Assembly: GCA_023375785.1 (NCBI GenBank)
Contig: SZWC01003890.1
Coordinates: 62,001-126,000 of the forward strand
Reading direction: 5' to 3'
DNA length: 64,000 bases
DNA from: Penium margaritaceum
Lineage: Eukaryota; Streptophyta; Zygnematophyceae; Desmidiales; Peniaceae
The translations under genes were made by a program, and so were the position numbers. Below the pieces are notes generated by a model, which was not told the origin of the DNA, did not search any database, and saw nothing but the letters and a program-made list of their open reading frames with translations. Below, piece by piece: positions 33,641-45,713 of this stretch (position 1 is its first letter; the number at the start of each line of letters is the position of its first letter).

Positions 33641-35597
33641 ACCAATGGAACCCATTCGCATCCTTGGCCATGGAATCCCAGTGCCACTCTAGACCGATCT
33701 CATACATGGAATCCTATCCTCAGCAATCATCCTTTGGGGAAAATCCCGGGTTCCTGTGCACGCAAACGTTATGGAAAACATCTCATACATTGACCCTAAA
33801 TCCCTCTTCTCATCCTAAACCTTTCCTCCAAATCCAATCATCCTTCAGCAAATTGACAATATTCTCCTGAATTTCCTATCGTCCGACAAAGTTCATGATC
33901 CCAGTACTACCAGAATTTGACTCTACTCACTTGCCACAGCCATCAAACCCAGGTCTAAAGGCGAGCTGGGGATCCTCTGACCCTCCCTCCTCGCGGCTGT
34001 TCAGGCAGCTGAATGGGGATATGCTTTCCTTGCCCCTGGAAAACCACAATGGAAGTGCACTGCCCTCATCGCCCAAGCATTCCCCAAATCTGGACACTTC
34101 TTCCTGTCACACCCCTTCATAACTAGACTCAAACTTCCATCTGCACACTCCCATTGATTTTTTTTTTTTGAACACTTCCTCGCCTCCAGCCCAGACATAC
34201 AATTTCCTCTCCTTTTGTACAAAGATCTGGTTTGTTTCTGGCCTACAACTGCTTCATCTGCAAACCAGACTCCTCTCCCTTCAGAATACAGGCTTCAAAA
34301 TGATGACTTCTCCAACAAAACATCACCTTTGGAAACCTCCTCTCTTAAAGTATCCTTGTTTATGATACCCCAATGACGCATCGTCGCGGATTTCCTAGAA
34401 TCCATCCCTCTTTCGTGGACTTCAAGTCCTCTCATGGATTCCTCAGTCCATAGGTTTGTCAAATTCACCCAGTCCCTCACCATTCAAGACCTCACTGGTA
34501 CCTCCAGCCCGATAGTGTTTTACTTCCTTCCAGGTTCCATGCGTGCAAGCCGTGCCCTTCATGTGATCCCCTCACTACAACTTCACCCCCACCCCTGGGC
34601 TCACCCACATAGGGTCCAAGATAAATCTCTGAATCCTGTGAACATCAAAGAATACTGTTCTTTGGTTGGCCGGCTGGCACATCTACAGGTTCCTGCATAC
34701 AGGTTATCCTACCACACCCTTCCCCTCTTCAGACTCTACAACTTCCTCCTCAACCCCCCAAGACCTCCATCCTTCCTATGAAGAGAACTGGGCAGAAAAT
34801 TATCCTGGCAAATCCTTCCATTGGCCCTCACAAGAAATTCTCCAATCTACCCCTTAACATTCGTGCTCTGCATGCTATGACTCGCATCCTTTTCCGATCC
34901 ATTCTGGTTGCAACCGTACAAGTTTTATGAACCCAGAAAAGAAAGGCCCATGCCTACAATGCCTCTCCAAAGAAACCATAGAACATTGTTTCCTTCTCTG
35001 TAACCAACTTCATAGTCTTACTTTTTGCTTCGCCCAGCTTTACCAAGCTTTTTTCCCCGGCTTCCCGTCAGATCTTATTGACATCCTCATTGGCCCTTTT
35101 GAACCTCTTGCCTCCAATGCAGCTTGGAAAGTTATCATCTCTCCTATTTTCCATCTTACTTTGCGGGAAGAATGGGTCCAACCTTTCGCCTTCCCGACGC
35201 CTAGTCTTCTCGCCATATTTCAGTATACTTTGCAGTAGGAGGACCATACCATACTTACCATAGTTGGCTCCCTTTTTTTTTCCCTCTTTACATGTCTTCA
35301 TAATAAGTAGGCCAATTTTTTTCTACATTCCTTTGATTTTGAATTCTTTTTTCCCATTGGCCTTTATAAATTCCTCATAAAATAGCCTTGCTGTTGGTTA
35401 TGCTTCTCATCTGGGTTTACTCTGTGGTGGAAACACCCCCACCTCTATCCATTCCCACCTTAGACTGCAACTTTGGGGGCTCGGGTTTGATCCCCAGGTT
35501 ATACTGTAACCCCAGTTGCACGCATGGAACCTCAGCACCATGGTGCTGAGGTGGCCCTCCCGCTTTAGTCGGTTACAGCCAGGGGGAAAAAAAAAAT
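33640..35597 (+). mobile_element. L1-type LINE, sense segment (RT thumb to zf-RVT and A tail)
   Basis: Plus-strand LINE remnants that continue where the inverted segment stops: an 'ILGHGIPVPL' block (the L1 'YLG.PL' position) near 33.66 kb, 'LQQIDNILLNFL' near 33.85 kb (the 'I....F.W' position), 'KSKGELGI' near 33.97 kb (the 'GGLGI' position), and a zf-RVT-like 'PCLQCLSKETIEHCFLLC' at about 34.95-35.0 kb. Sequence then runs without clear coding to an A10 tract at 35588-35597, a plausible tail. Stops and frame changes interrupt the reading. Upstream target duplication not identified. Confidence 0.75.
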
Positions 35598-37113
35598 AGT
35601 CGAGTGTTGCACACAAAGCGTGGATGGGGTTACAGTATAACAGAGCAAATATATCCACATTTGTTTTTGCTTGGGATGGACTGGTCAAAAACCCTCATTC
35701 TGGACCACATAAGGAAGTAATGGGACAAAGTCAGCTGATAATGGAGGTTTTTGGTGGTATTCCCTAGCAATGTTGGCTACTCATAGAGGTTTGATATGCT
35801 AGAACGTTTGGACTTTACATTCAAAATTTTCACAGATTGAAGTATAAATGTGAATTTTTCCCATGTTTGACATTCTACATAACTCCTTTTGAATGGGATG
35901 AGAACAAACAAATTTAAATGTACTCACTCTTTGTAGCCAGGATAACTTCTTTGGATATTGTAGAAAAACAACTAACCGTAGGGGTTGGACCCAACCTGTA
36001 GTGACTGTTTTTTTCCCTGACTGGTATCGCTTGGTGCATTCTGTGATATCTGGTTTGTTGTTAACAGAAAATGTAAAACCCTGGATGTCCATTCTTGCTT
36101 TCCAATTCCTGATGGAGCAGAATACTCACTTCATCATTGGTGGACCCATCAGAAAAGTGACAGATCCATCAATCACGAGTTTCTTGCAACATCTTTTCAA
36201 CAAAACTATTGTAAAAGGGTTTCTCTGGCCCTGGACCGATGCACTGAATTTAATTTCTCCTCTATTTTACAAAATTGGGACACGGTGCAACAAGCCCGTC
36301 CACGAGGCCTTGCAAATTTTACAAAAACATTGCAAAACATACGTGGAATTGAAAGCAACCCTCCGATTCCATTTGATGAATGGAAGATTCTAGCCTACGT
36401 GGCACGGTTACAAATGTTTTGGTCGCTTCTCATCTGCGGAAAAGGCTAGAATCAATCGGTAAGCCTGTGGTGAGGATGCTCATTGCATAATTGCTTCTAG
36501 AAAGCTATTCAAGAAATCACTGGTTCAATCTACGCCTGTCCCTGCAATTTTTCTTCATTTCCGTTATGTTGAACCTTGCATGCATTCCATGATGCAAACC
36601 GCATGACACGGATGAAGATGCCATTTTCACAACATGCTACTGAAGAATAAGGCAGAATGTCTGTCGAATTTTAAAATTAAGCCTGCATGAGTCAAAGTTG
36701 ATATCCCTGTGATTAGAGATTTTTCCCTCCTACTCTCAGAATCATTCAAGAATCATTCTTCGAGAGGCAAAAGTCATGAACCATATATCCAGAATCAAAA
36801 TCAGAGCATCGGTTCAGGGCTAATGTAACCCAAAAAACTTCCTGACATATTCTGGTGTGGTTTCTAGCCTTTTACCCACTGTTTTTACAACTAATCTACA
36901 GTACACCAGAAATTTGCACAGCAAAAATGTGATGGCCACTTTGGCATCAAAATGACTCTGAATTTCAGAAAAAGGCAAAAAATACTTAGGAGGGCCACCG
37001 ATTAAAACTAATACTCTGGTTTTTTACCGCGGAACAAGTGATAACTAAGAACAGTTTAATACTTTGCATACCCAGTTTCCTGCCCCGCCTGCATAGCAAG
37101 ACAAAAGTAGAAC
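35598..37113. other. Unassigned spacer
   Basis: A 130-codon plus frame (36001-36393) shows no known motif and is likely chance. I see no LTR, tRNA or terminal repeat. Confidence 0.25.
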
Positions 37114-38026
37114 AGTGTTGAAAAATTGCCCCTCCGCATGCCCAAGTGCGGCGCCGGGAGGCGCCGACGAGCCGCCAGAAAGTGGAAACTCCACGCCGGC
37201 AGATCAGGCGACTCGAGGATTGCTCAGATCCTAAAATGAAGGATTTCCCCTTAAAGTTGACGAGTCGCTGAATCCGGTGAAAGTTGTTTCACTGGAATCG
37301 GACAAGTAACGAGGGAAATATGACCTTCCAAAGTTGGGGTGTGCGCAGCGGCTCTGGGAGCCGGCTGCGACTCGAAATCCGGTCGATAATCGACCGGACC
37401 GAGTAACAAGTTTACCATTTGGAGAAAATTGCTCCGATAGGCCTGCCGAGGCGTCCGGTGGATGATCCACCTGATCCGGTGGATCATCCACCGGATCCAG
37501 TAGTGCAGGTTGTTACTGAGGGACTTGGCCAAAAACCTGGCTCGGCGTCCAAAACTCAGTAGTACGTTTTGTTACTCGGGGACTTAATCAAAATTCGGAC
37601 TGCAGGTCCGCGGACAGGTTTCGAACCTCGTCACACCCCATCACCAAACGCGACCCAAAAGTGGGTAGGGTGCGTGGAAACAGTGCAGGGGACCCCCACA
37701 CCATGTGCAATGGGATATGCGCCTTGGGAAAGGCGCTTCGCACGTGAACGAAGGCGCCACGGCGAGTGGCGGCGTAAGGCTTCTGTGGTGGGTGAGACCT
37801 GCGCTTCGGCAAGCATAACTTGGGTTGCGCTTGGCCAAATTGCGCACAGTTTGGTGCGTTGGAGAGCTCATGACTAGCCCTAAACATATTCTGATCATGT
37901 CCATGTACAAAATACAACGCAAAATGACGTTATCCTCTTCGCAAAACTGACTGTCTCAAATCCTCTCCCACATAGCGTGAGGCGACCAGAAAGCTCACGC
38001 TTCATCTCCGAACTTGCCCAAACATG
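37114..38026. repeat. Hairpin-rich dispersed repeat, copy 2
   Basis: The fuller copy of 6335-7113, with about 130 bp where the other copy has an N. Conserved palindromes are ccggtcgataatcgaccgg (37379-37397) and a 17-bp-arm inverted repeat at 37455-37494 made of 'ccggtggatgatccacc', a 6-nt spacer and its reverse complement. There is also a cgcagcggct..agccggctgcg stem near 37348-37373, a 'gcgcc..aaggcgc' stem near 37722, and a terminal gcgtgag..ctcacgc stem near 37976-38001. A ggttcgaaacc word (minus strand, near 37620) resembles a B box. No coding frame is conserved between the copies. Class unknown. Confidence 0.75.
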
Positions 38027-39613
38027 CCATGCAAATGCTAGACAGCCAGAGCCACGTTGGAACAGAATTTCCAACAAACAGGACCCCATTCCTACCATGC
38101 ACTATGAGGGCATCATGGCAGATAACGGCAGGATCCACACACTACAGAGCATTCATTCTGTCATGGTGATATTCTGAGTGTGGTTGCCCATTGGTTCAGT
38201 GCCTTGCTCTGTGTACCAAGTGTTTTCCAATGAACGAGCACCGCACATTAACCTCTAACCTGCACCAAATTCATGTGTCAAAACACCTGTGCACACTATG
38301 TTTGCGAGGTGAACCACAAAAAAGTTAAATGAAATCACTAATTTCTAGCTCAACAAGTCACTCAGACCCAACCAACGGTTCATGTTCGTTGCTGGACTAC
38401 AACTGCTACAGAAGTGTGATGGCGCACCATACAGTTTGTCACAACCTCATTGACTGTCGCGACTGGTGTGCCTTGCCACATACTGCCTCCTAGGCATCCT
38501 TAATCCACACCACAAACCGATTGCTTGGCTCACATTTATTGCTTAAACCTAATGTTTGCACTGTTCGAATTTGCAATGAGGCACCCGTGCGACACATGAA
38601 ATGGGACCCTTTCCGTCAATCGCATCACAACAACTACTGGAACACACAGACATGGCATCTGATGGCAAGACAAACAAGGTTACGAATGGACCACACCAGT
38701 GGAACCAAATCGGTGTTTGGGATGGTGACGACCCATCCCAGACATCACTCATAACGCATACTCATGGGGCACCCGAGCTGCATAGGCTGCCATAAAGGTG
38801 GAATTCAATGCTTGGATAAGACGTAATGGCATGCCAAGATGGACATCTACAACTCCTGAATCAGAAACCATTGTGTGGATTCTGGGAAGGAGCGTGCCCT
38901 CTGTGCTTCTGCCAAACATTCTGGATCCCTGGGAGCCTTGGCTTTACTCAGAGCCCCCTAGCCAATAGTTCTCATGGAACTGGGTAATCCCTGTTTTCAT
39001 TTCTGACATTATTCACATTGTACCCAGAATTCCCCTCCTCTTATTCTCAATGCCCCAGCCTGCCAATGCATGCTTCCATTTCATTCAGAAAATTTCAGTC
39101 ATATTCACCATTTAGTTCAATGTGCCACTAATCATACATTGATGAAAATATGATTTTGTGAAGTGGACACTTAGGAAGTAGGATTGTAAAATCATGTGAT
39201 GTTCAATTGAAGTATTATGATTCATAATTGTTCTCTATGTCACAGTACACCAACATTGGTCATCAGTAAGCAATGCAACAACCTATGTTCAGTTAATAAT
39301 TATATGCACATGCACATGCACACCATGTGGTCACACTTTAGTCGTCATGTCCTTAGAGTAGAAATGGTGTACGAGGACAATAAGGATTGACACTACATAC
39401 GTGCAACACAAAGGATGCGTTCCAATTATTCATCACTAATGATCAGCTATGTTGTACAAGAAACATTACAGGCAGCTTTGGATAATGGAAATGAACCTGA
39501 AGTCTTTCAAATAAAATTCCATGGATGCATCAGGTCCAACAAAACAGAATTTTTGTGTCCCATGAACTGGTCCACACTTGCACGTACATAGATAAGCTAT
39601 GTAGGAAACATTT
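38027..39613. other. Unassigned spacer
   Basis: No recognisable gene, RNA or element end. Moderately AT-rich with short open frames only. Confidence 0.25.
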
Positions 39614-39618
39614 CACCT

Positions 39619-40109
39619 TGTCAACCGGCCTGAGGGAAATGGACTAGAAAACAGGGCCGAAAAAATGGCACCTGCCATCTGCTCATAGCATTTCAGCTAG
39701 GAGAATCTATCACCCTCAGGATCACAGTTCCACACTGAGCAGCTCGTGGGAAGTCACTTGCTAGCAACTGTGCCCACTGAACACTTGGTCACTTTCGCGC
39801 GAGGTCCTAGTCAGGACTAACTCCTTGGGCTTAGACCAACCACTGCCTTCTTTATACTATTCCTTAGCTGGACAGCTCTGTGAGAAGTATCTAAGGCCAA
39901 ATTGTGTAATTGGAATGAGGAATGAGCCTGGTACATATAGGCCTAGGCCTGGCTTCTAAGGTGTGTGGGTGGTGGCACTTTTGGGGGTGGCCACTCCACA
40001 CCACCTCACCAGCTTGCCAATTGGAGCATCCAATGACCACCAAGTGGCACATCCTCCTCATACATAGAGAAGTGTCTAGAAAACTTCCCCTGTGTAGGAA
40101 GGTCAAAAG
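39619..40109 (-). repeat. 3' LTR of element E, left part
   Basis: It matches 24219 onward of the LTR of C ('tgtcaaccggcctgag', 'atcaccctcaggatcac', 'cttctaaggtgtgtggg'). It is cut at 'ggtcaaaag' by element D. The remainder resumes at 45714. Confidence 0.88.
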
Positions 40110-40762
40110 TGTTAGCTACTGAGCTAACCACCTCCGGCAGAGAAGCCGCGAAACCAAAAAAGCTCACAAAGGTTTTTACACCTTCTTCCTTTGCAGGTAT
40201 GTGTCGTGCACCCCAAACTTAATCAGGCATACACTTCACCTTCAAGAGTACTAACGCCTTAGCATTACATCTCAAGAAGAGCTCAAGTCGTCAATACGCA
40301 AGAGAGCATCAAGCAAGGGTTGATTGATCAGCATGCAAGACAAGTCCTTTTATAGCTGTCTGTCCAGTCCTAGAACTCAAAAGCACATTCCTAAGAAGTG
40401 GCTTGACCCTGCCACATCACCAAGAGACTTGCGCTGTGGGCTTAACACATAAGCATCCTTGTGCCAAGGTGACCGATCAGCCGTGTTGCTTCCCAGAAGC
40501 AATGGACTTTCTTTCTTGGAAGCTTCTAAAACAACCAAGATGTGCATGGAGCCAGGATCGAGCTCATGACCTCTCACTTGGCCAAATCAACAAAATGGCC
40601 AAGTTAACCACTCACCTACATGGTGTAGTCACAGGTCATATCTCACATGAGACAGAGCATAGTTGAGTCACCCTACAACAAATCCAGGGGTCATACCTCC
40701 ACAAGGGGCAGAGCATTCCTGATCCGTCGTACAATACTGAACAGGGGCAAACATATTCAACA
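40110..40762 (-). repeat. 3' LTR of element D
   Basis: 653 bp, 'tgttagctactgagc' to 'acatattcaaca', followed by the polypurine tract (aatctctcccttgcacc on the plus strand). The tRNA-like stretch is at 40541-40615. Confidence 0.93.
40541..40615 (-). promoter_or_regulatory. tRNA-like stretch in the LTR of D
   Basis: On the minus strand GAGTGGTTAACTTGGCC is followed by AGAGGTC and then GAGCTCGATCCTGG (B box). It sits about 150-220 bp into the LTR, as in A and C. The 5' LTR copy is at 45486-45560 and is identical in this part. Confidence 0.55.
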
Positions 40763-43700
40763 AATCTCTCCCTTGCACCTTGTGTCAGTTTCCATCATCA
40801 TTCTTCATCACTTGCGTTGACCATGCCGATACCTTGCCTGCCCGCCTGGTGGAGATCCTTGTCCAATGGCTTTGTAAGCATGTCAGCCCGGTTCAGCTTG
40901 GTGCCGACATACTCCAGCTCCACTGTTTGCTTGTAGACCAAGTCCCGAGCATAGTGGTAGCGGATCTCAATGTGCTTTGTGCGCCTGGACAGAACTGGGT
41001 TCTTGGACATGTCAATCGCCCTCATGTTGTCAATCTTGATGATTGTTGCCGTTGCCTGTGGTGCCGTCATCTCAGAGCGCAAGCTTCGAAGCCACTGCAC
41101 CTCTTTACACACCTCAGCCAATGCAATGTACTCAGCTTCAGCTGTTGACAGAGAGACACACTCCTGCTTGCGACTCGCCCATCTGATAGCACCTCCATTT
41201 AGCATATACACAAAGCCGGAGGTGGATTTTCTGTCGTCGATATTGCCTCCCCAGTCAGCGTCGGTGTAGCACATGAGACGGAGTGACGCAGATCCAGCGA
41301 TGCCTCCAAACTGGCGTCCCACGTGTTGCGTCCCCTTAAGGTAGCGCATGATGCGCTTCACAGCCTGCCAGTGTAGTGGACCAGGGTTGGCCACAAACCG
41401 GCTCACCTGCCCAACAGCATGGGCTATATCTGGCCGGGTGGCGACCATGGCATACATCAGACTGCCCACTGCAGACTGATATGGGATGCCCAGCATGTCA
41501 GTTTTCTCCGCTTTGTTGGATGGGGACATGGAGGTGGAGAGCTTGCACTCTCAGCTCATGGGTGTGCTGGCAGGCTTGCAATCTGCCATGTCGTATCGTT
41601 TGAGGATGGAGTCGATGTACTTTGTCTGGTTCAGGCTGATGGTACCTGCGGCTTTGTCACGCTTGATGGCAATGCCAAGGTAGAAGTTAAGAGGACCCAT
41701 GTCCTTCATCTTGAACCTACTACTCAGCTGCCCCTTGAGATCGTCCAGCAGCTGCGTTGAAGAAGAGCACAGAATCAGGTCATCAACGTACAAGGCGACC
41801 AACATAGTCCCTTTGTCGCACTCATACACGTACATGCTAGGGTCGTTGTCGCAGTGCATGAAGGACTCCTTGGCCATGAATGTATCCATCTCTTGGTACC
41901 AAAGTCTTGGCGCTTGTTTTAGCCCATAGAGCGCCTTCACCAGCCTACACACCTTGCCCTCGGGCGCATCAACCCCCTCTAGAACCTCCATCAACACCTC
42001 CTTGTCAAGTTTGCCGTAAAGGAAGGCTGTCTTGACATCCATCTGGTGGACCTCCATGTTCTTGGCAGCAGCAATGGCGAGCATTAACCGGATGGAGGCA
42101 AACGTCACAACGGGAGCAAAGGTCTCATCGTACTCTGCGCCAGGCCGTTGAGAGAACCCCTTTGCTACCACCCGTGCCTTGTACTTGTCTATCTTACCAT
42201 CCTGTTTCCTTTTTACTTTCAGCACCCACTTGGAACCCACAACATGAGCGCCGGCAGGTCTGTCCACCAGTACCCATGTCCCATTCTCCTCGATGGAGCT
42301 GAGTTCACTGCGAATTGCTTCATCCCACTCAGCTTTGTCAGGCCGCGCGAGTGCCTCTGCGACAGACGTTGGCTCCTCTTGAACCATGAACGAATAGTTG
42401 AAGCCTGTCCATTCATCCCTATCTGCATCGTAATGCTGCCGAGGAACTTTCAGACGTGAACTGCTCCTTGGACCTGCTTGCTGTTGCTGTTGATGTAGAG
42501 GCTGGAGGTTTGTTTTGTCGTCGATGGGGGGAGAGGTATCCTCCTCATGGTCTGGAGGATCAGATACGTCGGACTCAGAGGCTGATTCCTCCGAGTCATC
42601 ACCATCAGCTTCTCTCCCTGTTGTAGTACCCAGCCCATGCCATTGTGCTGGTGCTTCGTCTCCCTCCTCAAGAAGAGTGAGCCACTCTCCCTGTTTTGGA
42701 GTGTTCTCAAGTTCAAGAAGCTCTCCCTTACTCACTGAACGTTCGTGGAAATCCACGTCTTTGCTGCGGATGACCTTCTTAGCTCCTAGGTCCCACATTC
42801 TATAAGCTCTGTGGGCGGTGTCATAGCCGATGAAAATACACTTTCGTGCTCTTGCATCGAGCTTTCCAGGACCCTCACCCGCCTGGACCTTAGCAAAGCC
42901 GGTGCAACCGAACACCTTGAGATGGGAGGCGTCCGGCTTCCTGCCCGACCATGCTTCTTGAGGTGTCTTCAGCTGCTGTGTCTGCTTCTTCTTGCCTCTC
43001 CTTCGCAAAGCTGCTGCAGGTGTGAGGTTCACAAGATACGTAGCCGTGCGTGCTGTTTCAGCCCAGAACCTAGGAGGCAGCTTGGCGTCAAAGAGCATGC
43101 ACCTTGTCATGACAAGGAGGGTCTGATTCATCCTCTCTGCTACGCCGTTGCTTTGAGGTGAGTAGGGAGTAGTTTTCTGGTGTTTAATGCCCTGTGCCTT
43201 GAGCCACTCCCTGCAGGCTTCGTACTCCCCCCCATTGTCCGTCCTGAATGTCTTCACCTTCCTTCCACTCTGTCGCTCGACCATAGCGACAAAGGCTTGC
43301 AGATTCTCCTTCACCTCACTTTTCTTTTTGAGAAAGCATATCCAGACCTTGCGGCTGTTGTCGTCGATGCATGTGAGGAAATATCTGCTGCCTCCATTGG
43401 ACGGTATGCGAACGGGACCACACACGTCAGAGTGGATGAGGTCAAGGGGTGCGAGAGCACGCATACCATTACACTTGAAAGGTTTCTTCTTGGCCTTGCC
43501 TTGAAGGCATGGCTCACACAAGATCCCAGCTCCCTCCGCCTCATCACCTAGCTCCATCCCACGCACTAGCTCCTGCTTATCCATGAGTACCAATGTGCGA
43601 TGAGCCACATGCCCAAAGCGCCTATGCCACAGGTTCTCCGACGATGTGCACTGGCTAGAATGAACAGCCTCGGTGGCTGCATTTGCGTCTGGTTTTGTTG

Positions 43701-44300
43701 CCGAATCTTCCGGTGCCACTGCTTCCGCTGCTCCAACATGTCCTTCGTCATCAGAGTCTGCATCGTTGCTCTCCTCATCGTCACTCCCGGCCCAAGATTC
43801 AGCCGTTGATGTTGTCTTGGTTTGCAAGACGTAGAGTCCATCAACGCGAGGGACCTGTGCAACAACCTTCTTGGCAGGGTCGGAAATGCTGATGTCCTTG
43901 GTAGGGACTATCACTGCTTCCTTCTCTGTAAAAACAACTGTCATGCCATGGTTAGTTATCTTAGAGACAGAGAGCAGGTTGGCTGTGAAGGAGGGCAAGT
44001 AGACTACCCCCTCTAGCTTGAGGTCGGAGTCCGCACCGTTGACACCCACTGTGACCAGCTTGTCACCAATCCCCTCAGCTGCCTCAACCTTGCCGTTGGC
44101 GACTCTGAAGTTTTTGTTGCATGGAGCAAGAGAGATGAAGTCTCTCTTCTCATAGGTGGTGTGCTCGTTTGTACCCGAGTCAAGGCCGTAAGCTCCTGGC
44201 CTGAGTATCGCCCTCCCTTTGTTGGAGGCACACTCGGCCATCAAGCTTGTGGGATCCTTCCCACCATGTCCCCCTCGCCATTCATCCTCGTCTCCTCCCT
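40763..44300 (-). pseudogene. Element D pol: protease, integrase, RT, RNase H
   Basis: Nearly continuous minus-strand copia polyprotein region. Protease 'GLDSGTNEHTT' is near 44.17 kb. GAG-pre-integrase 'LWHRRFGHVAHRTL' is near 43.6 kb. Integrase shows 'IHSDVCGPV' (43.43 kb), 'FRTDNGGEYEACREW' (43.23 kb) and 'PQSNGVAERMNQTLL' (43.15 kb). An acidic linker lies near 42.5 kb. RT shows 'DVKTAFLYGKLDKEVLM' (42.02 kb) and 'ALYVDDLILCSSS' (41.78 kb). RNase H shows 'CYTDADWGGNIDDRKSTSGF' (41.25 kb) and a 'DMLTKPLDKDLH' end near 40.85 kb. All catalytic motifs look conserved. Fossil with about two breaks in this part. Confidence 0.93.
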
Positions 44301-45063
44301 CCTTCTTGGGTGCCCGGCACTCCCGAGCCCAGTGTCCAGCCTTACCACAGTTATGGCAGTTTCCTTGACGCTTTGGACCCCTTCCACCAGTGCCGTTGTT
44401 TCCCTTGTATCCAGAGGAGGAGGTATTACGAAAGGCACCGCTGCTTCGTGAGGCAAAGGCAGCCATGTTTGCTTCACTACTGCTGCGACGCATGGCTTCA
44501 TTCCGTACATACTCCGAGACGGTGGTGTAGGATACTTGCTCTTCCGTCCACCCTACAATCACTGTGATCATGGGACCCCAGCTCTCCGGCAGCGTCATCA
44601 GAAAAATCATGGCCTACATATCCGATTTCAGGTCCCACCCCATGCCGTTGGCTTGTTGCAAGAGAGTCTCAAACTTCTGCATAAAGGCGGAGACATCCTC
44701 CCCTTCACCAAGCCTCATACTGATGAGGTTTTGTAGAATGAAGAGACGGTTGGCAAGTGAGGAGGACTGAAACACCTTGCCCAGTTTGGCGTATGCCGCG
44801 ACTGCCACTGTACAACCGCTGATGTGTGAGAGGACTGAGGGTTGTATGGAGGACACAAGAACGGCAAGAGCCTTCTTGTTGAGCTTGACCCATGCCACAA
44901 GGTCAGCACCCTCCTCCTTTGGTGCTGGGATACTTCCGTCAAAACATCCTAGCAAGTCTCTATCATCCATGATGATCTCAAACTGCCACTTCCAGAGAGC
45001 AAACCCCTCTCCATCAAACTTGAGGATGGGAGAATGATTCCCTGGTTCCCCTGTCCCTGCCAT
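44300..45063 (-). pseudogene. Element D gag
   Basis: Gag starts 'MAGTGEPGNHSPILKFDGEG' at 45063 with the copia gag core ('FALWKWQFEIIMDDRDLLG', 'LFILQNLISMRLGEGE'), a G/N-rich linker and a CCHC knuckle 'CHNCGKAGHWARECRAP' near 44.33 kb. Leader from the primer site to gag is about 310 bp. One break. Confidence 0.9.
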
Positions 45064-45375
45064 CCCTACACCTACAACTGCTATAGCTGCTGCACCTGTT
45101 GTTGATGCCGATGCACCTGTGTTTGAGGCTGTTGTAGGCTGTTGGTGAGAAGAGGCAACTGCTGGCCCTGTTCACGTTGGCGGATGCAAGGAGATGTAGG
45201 CTGATGTAGGCTGATGTAGGCTGATGTCAGCTCCCAAGGCAGAAAGGTGCAGATGCGTTGCATTCCCCTCCGGCTGATGATTGACCTGCAAACAGAGAGG
45301 ATGGGTGAGAGCGAAGGCGCTCTCACTGCTTGTGACTTTGGCGGTTGCGTGCGTGAAACTTCTCTAACCAGAGGA

Positions 45376-45390
45376 GTGGGCCCATAACCC
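45376..45390 (-). promoter_or_regulatory. Primer-binding site of D: initiator tRNA-Met anticodon arm
   Basis: The plus strand gtgggcccataaccc is a 15/15 match to the anticodon stem-loop of plant initiator tRNA-Met, two bases from the LTR end (LTR starts at 45393). It is the cleanest example in the window of the internal (half-tRNA) type of primer site. Confidence 0.85.
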
Positions 45391-45392
45391 TT

Positions 45393-45708
45393 TGTTAGCT
45401 ACTGAGCTAACCACCTCCGGCAGAGAAGCCGCGAAACCAAAAAAGCTCACAAAGGTTTTTACACCTTCTTCCTTTGCAGGTANGATGTGCATGGAGCCAG
45501 GATCGAGCTCATGACCTCTCACTTGGCCAAATCAACAAAATGGCCAAGTTAACCACTCACCTACATGGTGTACTCACAGGTCATATCTCACATGAGACAG
45601 AGCATAGTTGAGTCACCCTACAACAAATCCAGGGGTCATACCTCCACAAGGGGCAGAGCATTCCTGATCCGTCATACAATACTGAACAAGGGGCAAACAT
45701 ATTCAACA
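45393..45708 (-). repeat. 5' LTR of element D (with assembly join)
   Basis: 45393-45482 and 45484-45708 match the two ends of the 3' LTR. The N at 45483 replaces about 340 bp present in the other LTR. This is a collapsed gap rather than a real loss, as it coincides exactly with the N. Confidence 0.88.
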
Positions 45709-45713
45709 AAAAG

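Larger units (their letters stand above)
40110..45708 (-). mobile_element. Copia element D (young), nested in the LTR of E
   Basis: Minus-strand Ty1/copia, 5.6 kb as assembled, with LTRs at 40110-40762 and 45393-45708 (the latter interrupted by an N join that hides about 340 bp) and a perfect target duplication aaaag (40105-40109 and 45709-45713). Gag and pol are almost entirely readable, with about three breaks. The visible parts of its LTRs differ at only about three sites in 400, so it is the youngest insertion here and probably has near-identical relatives elsewhere in the genome. Confidence 0.95.

Noticed and set aside
36001-36393. 130-codon plus-strand open frame
   Set aside because: No motif, no homology I recognise, and an overlapping frame on the other strand; in spacer after a LINE. 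Probably chance.
39619-40109. Solo LTR
   Set aside because: The LTR resumes at 45714 beyond element D and is followed by internal sequence of the same family, so it is a split 3' LTR of element E rather than a solo LTR.
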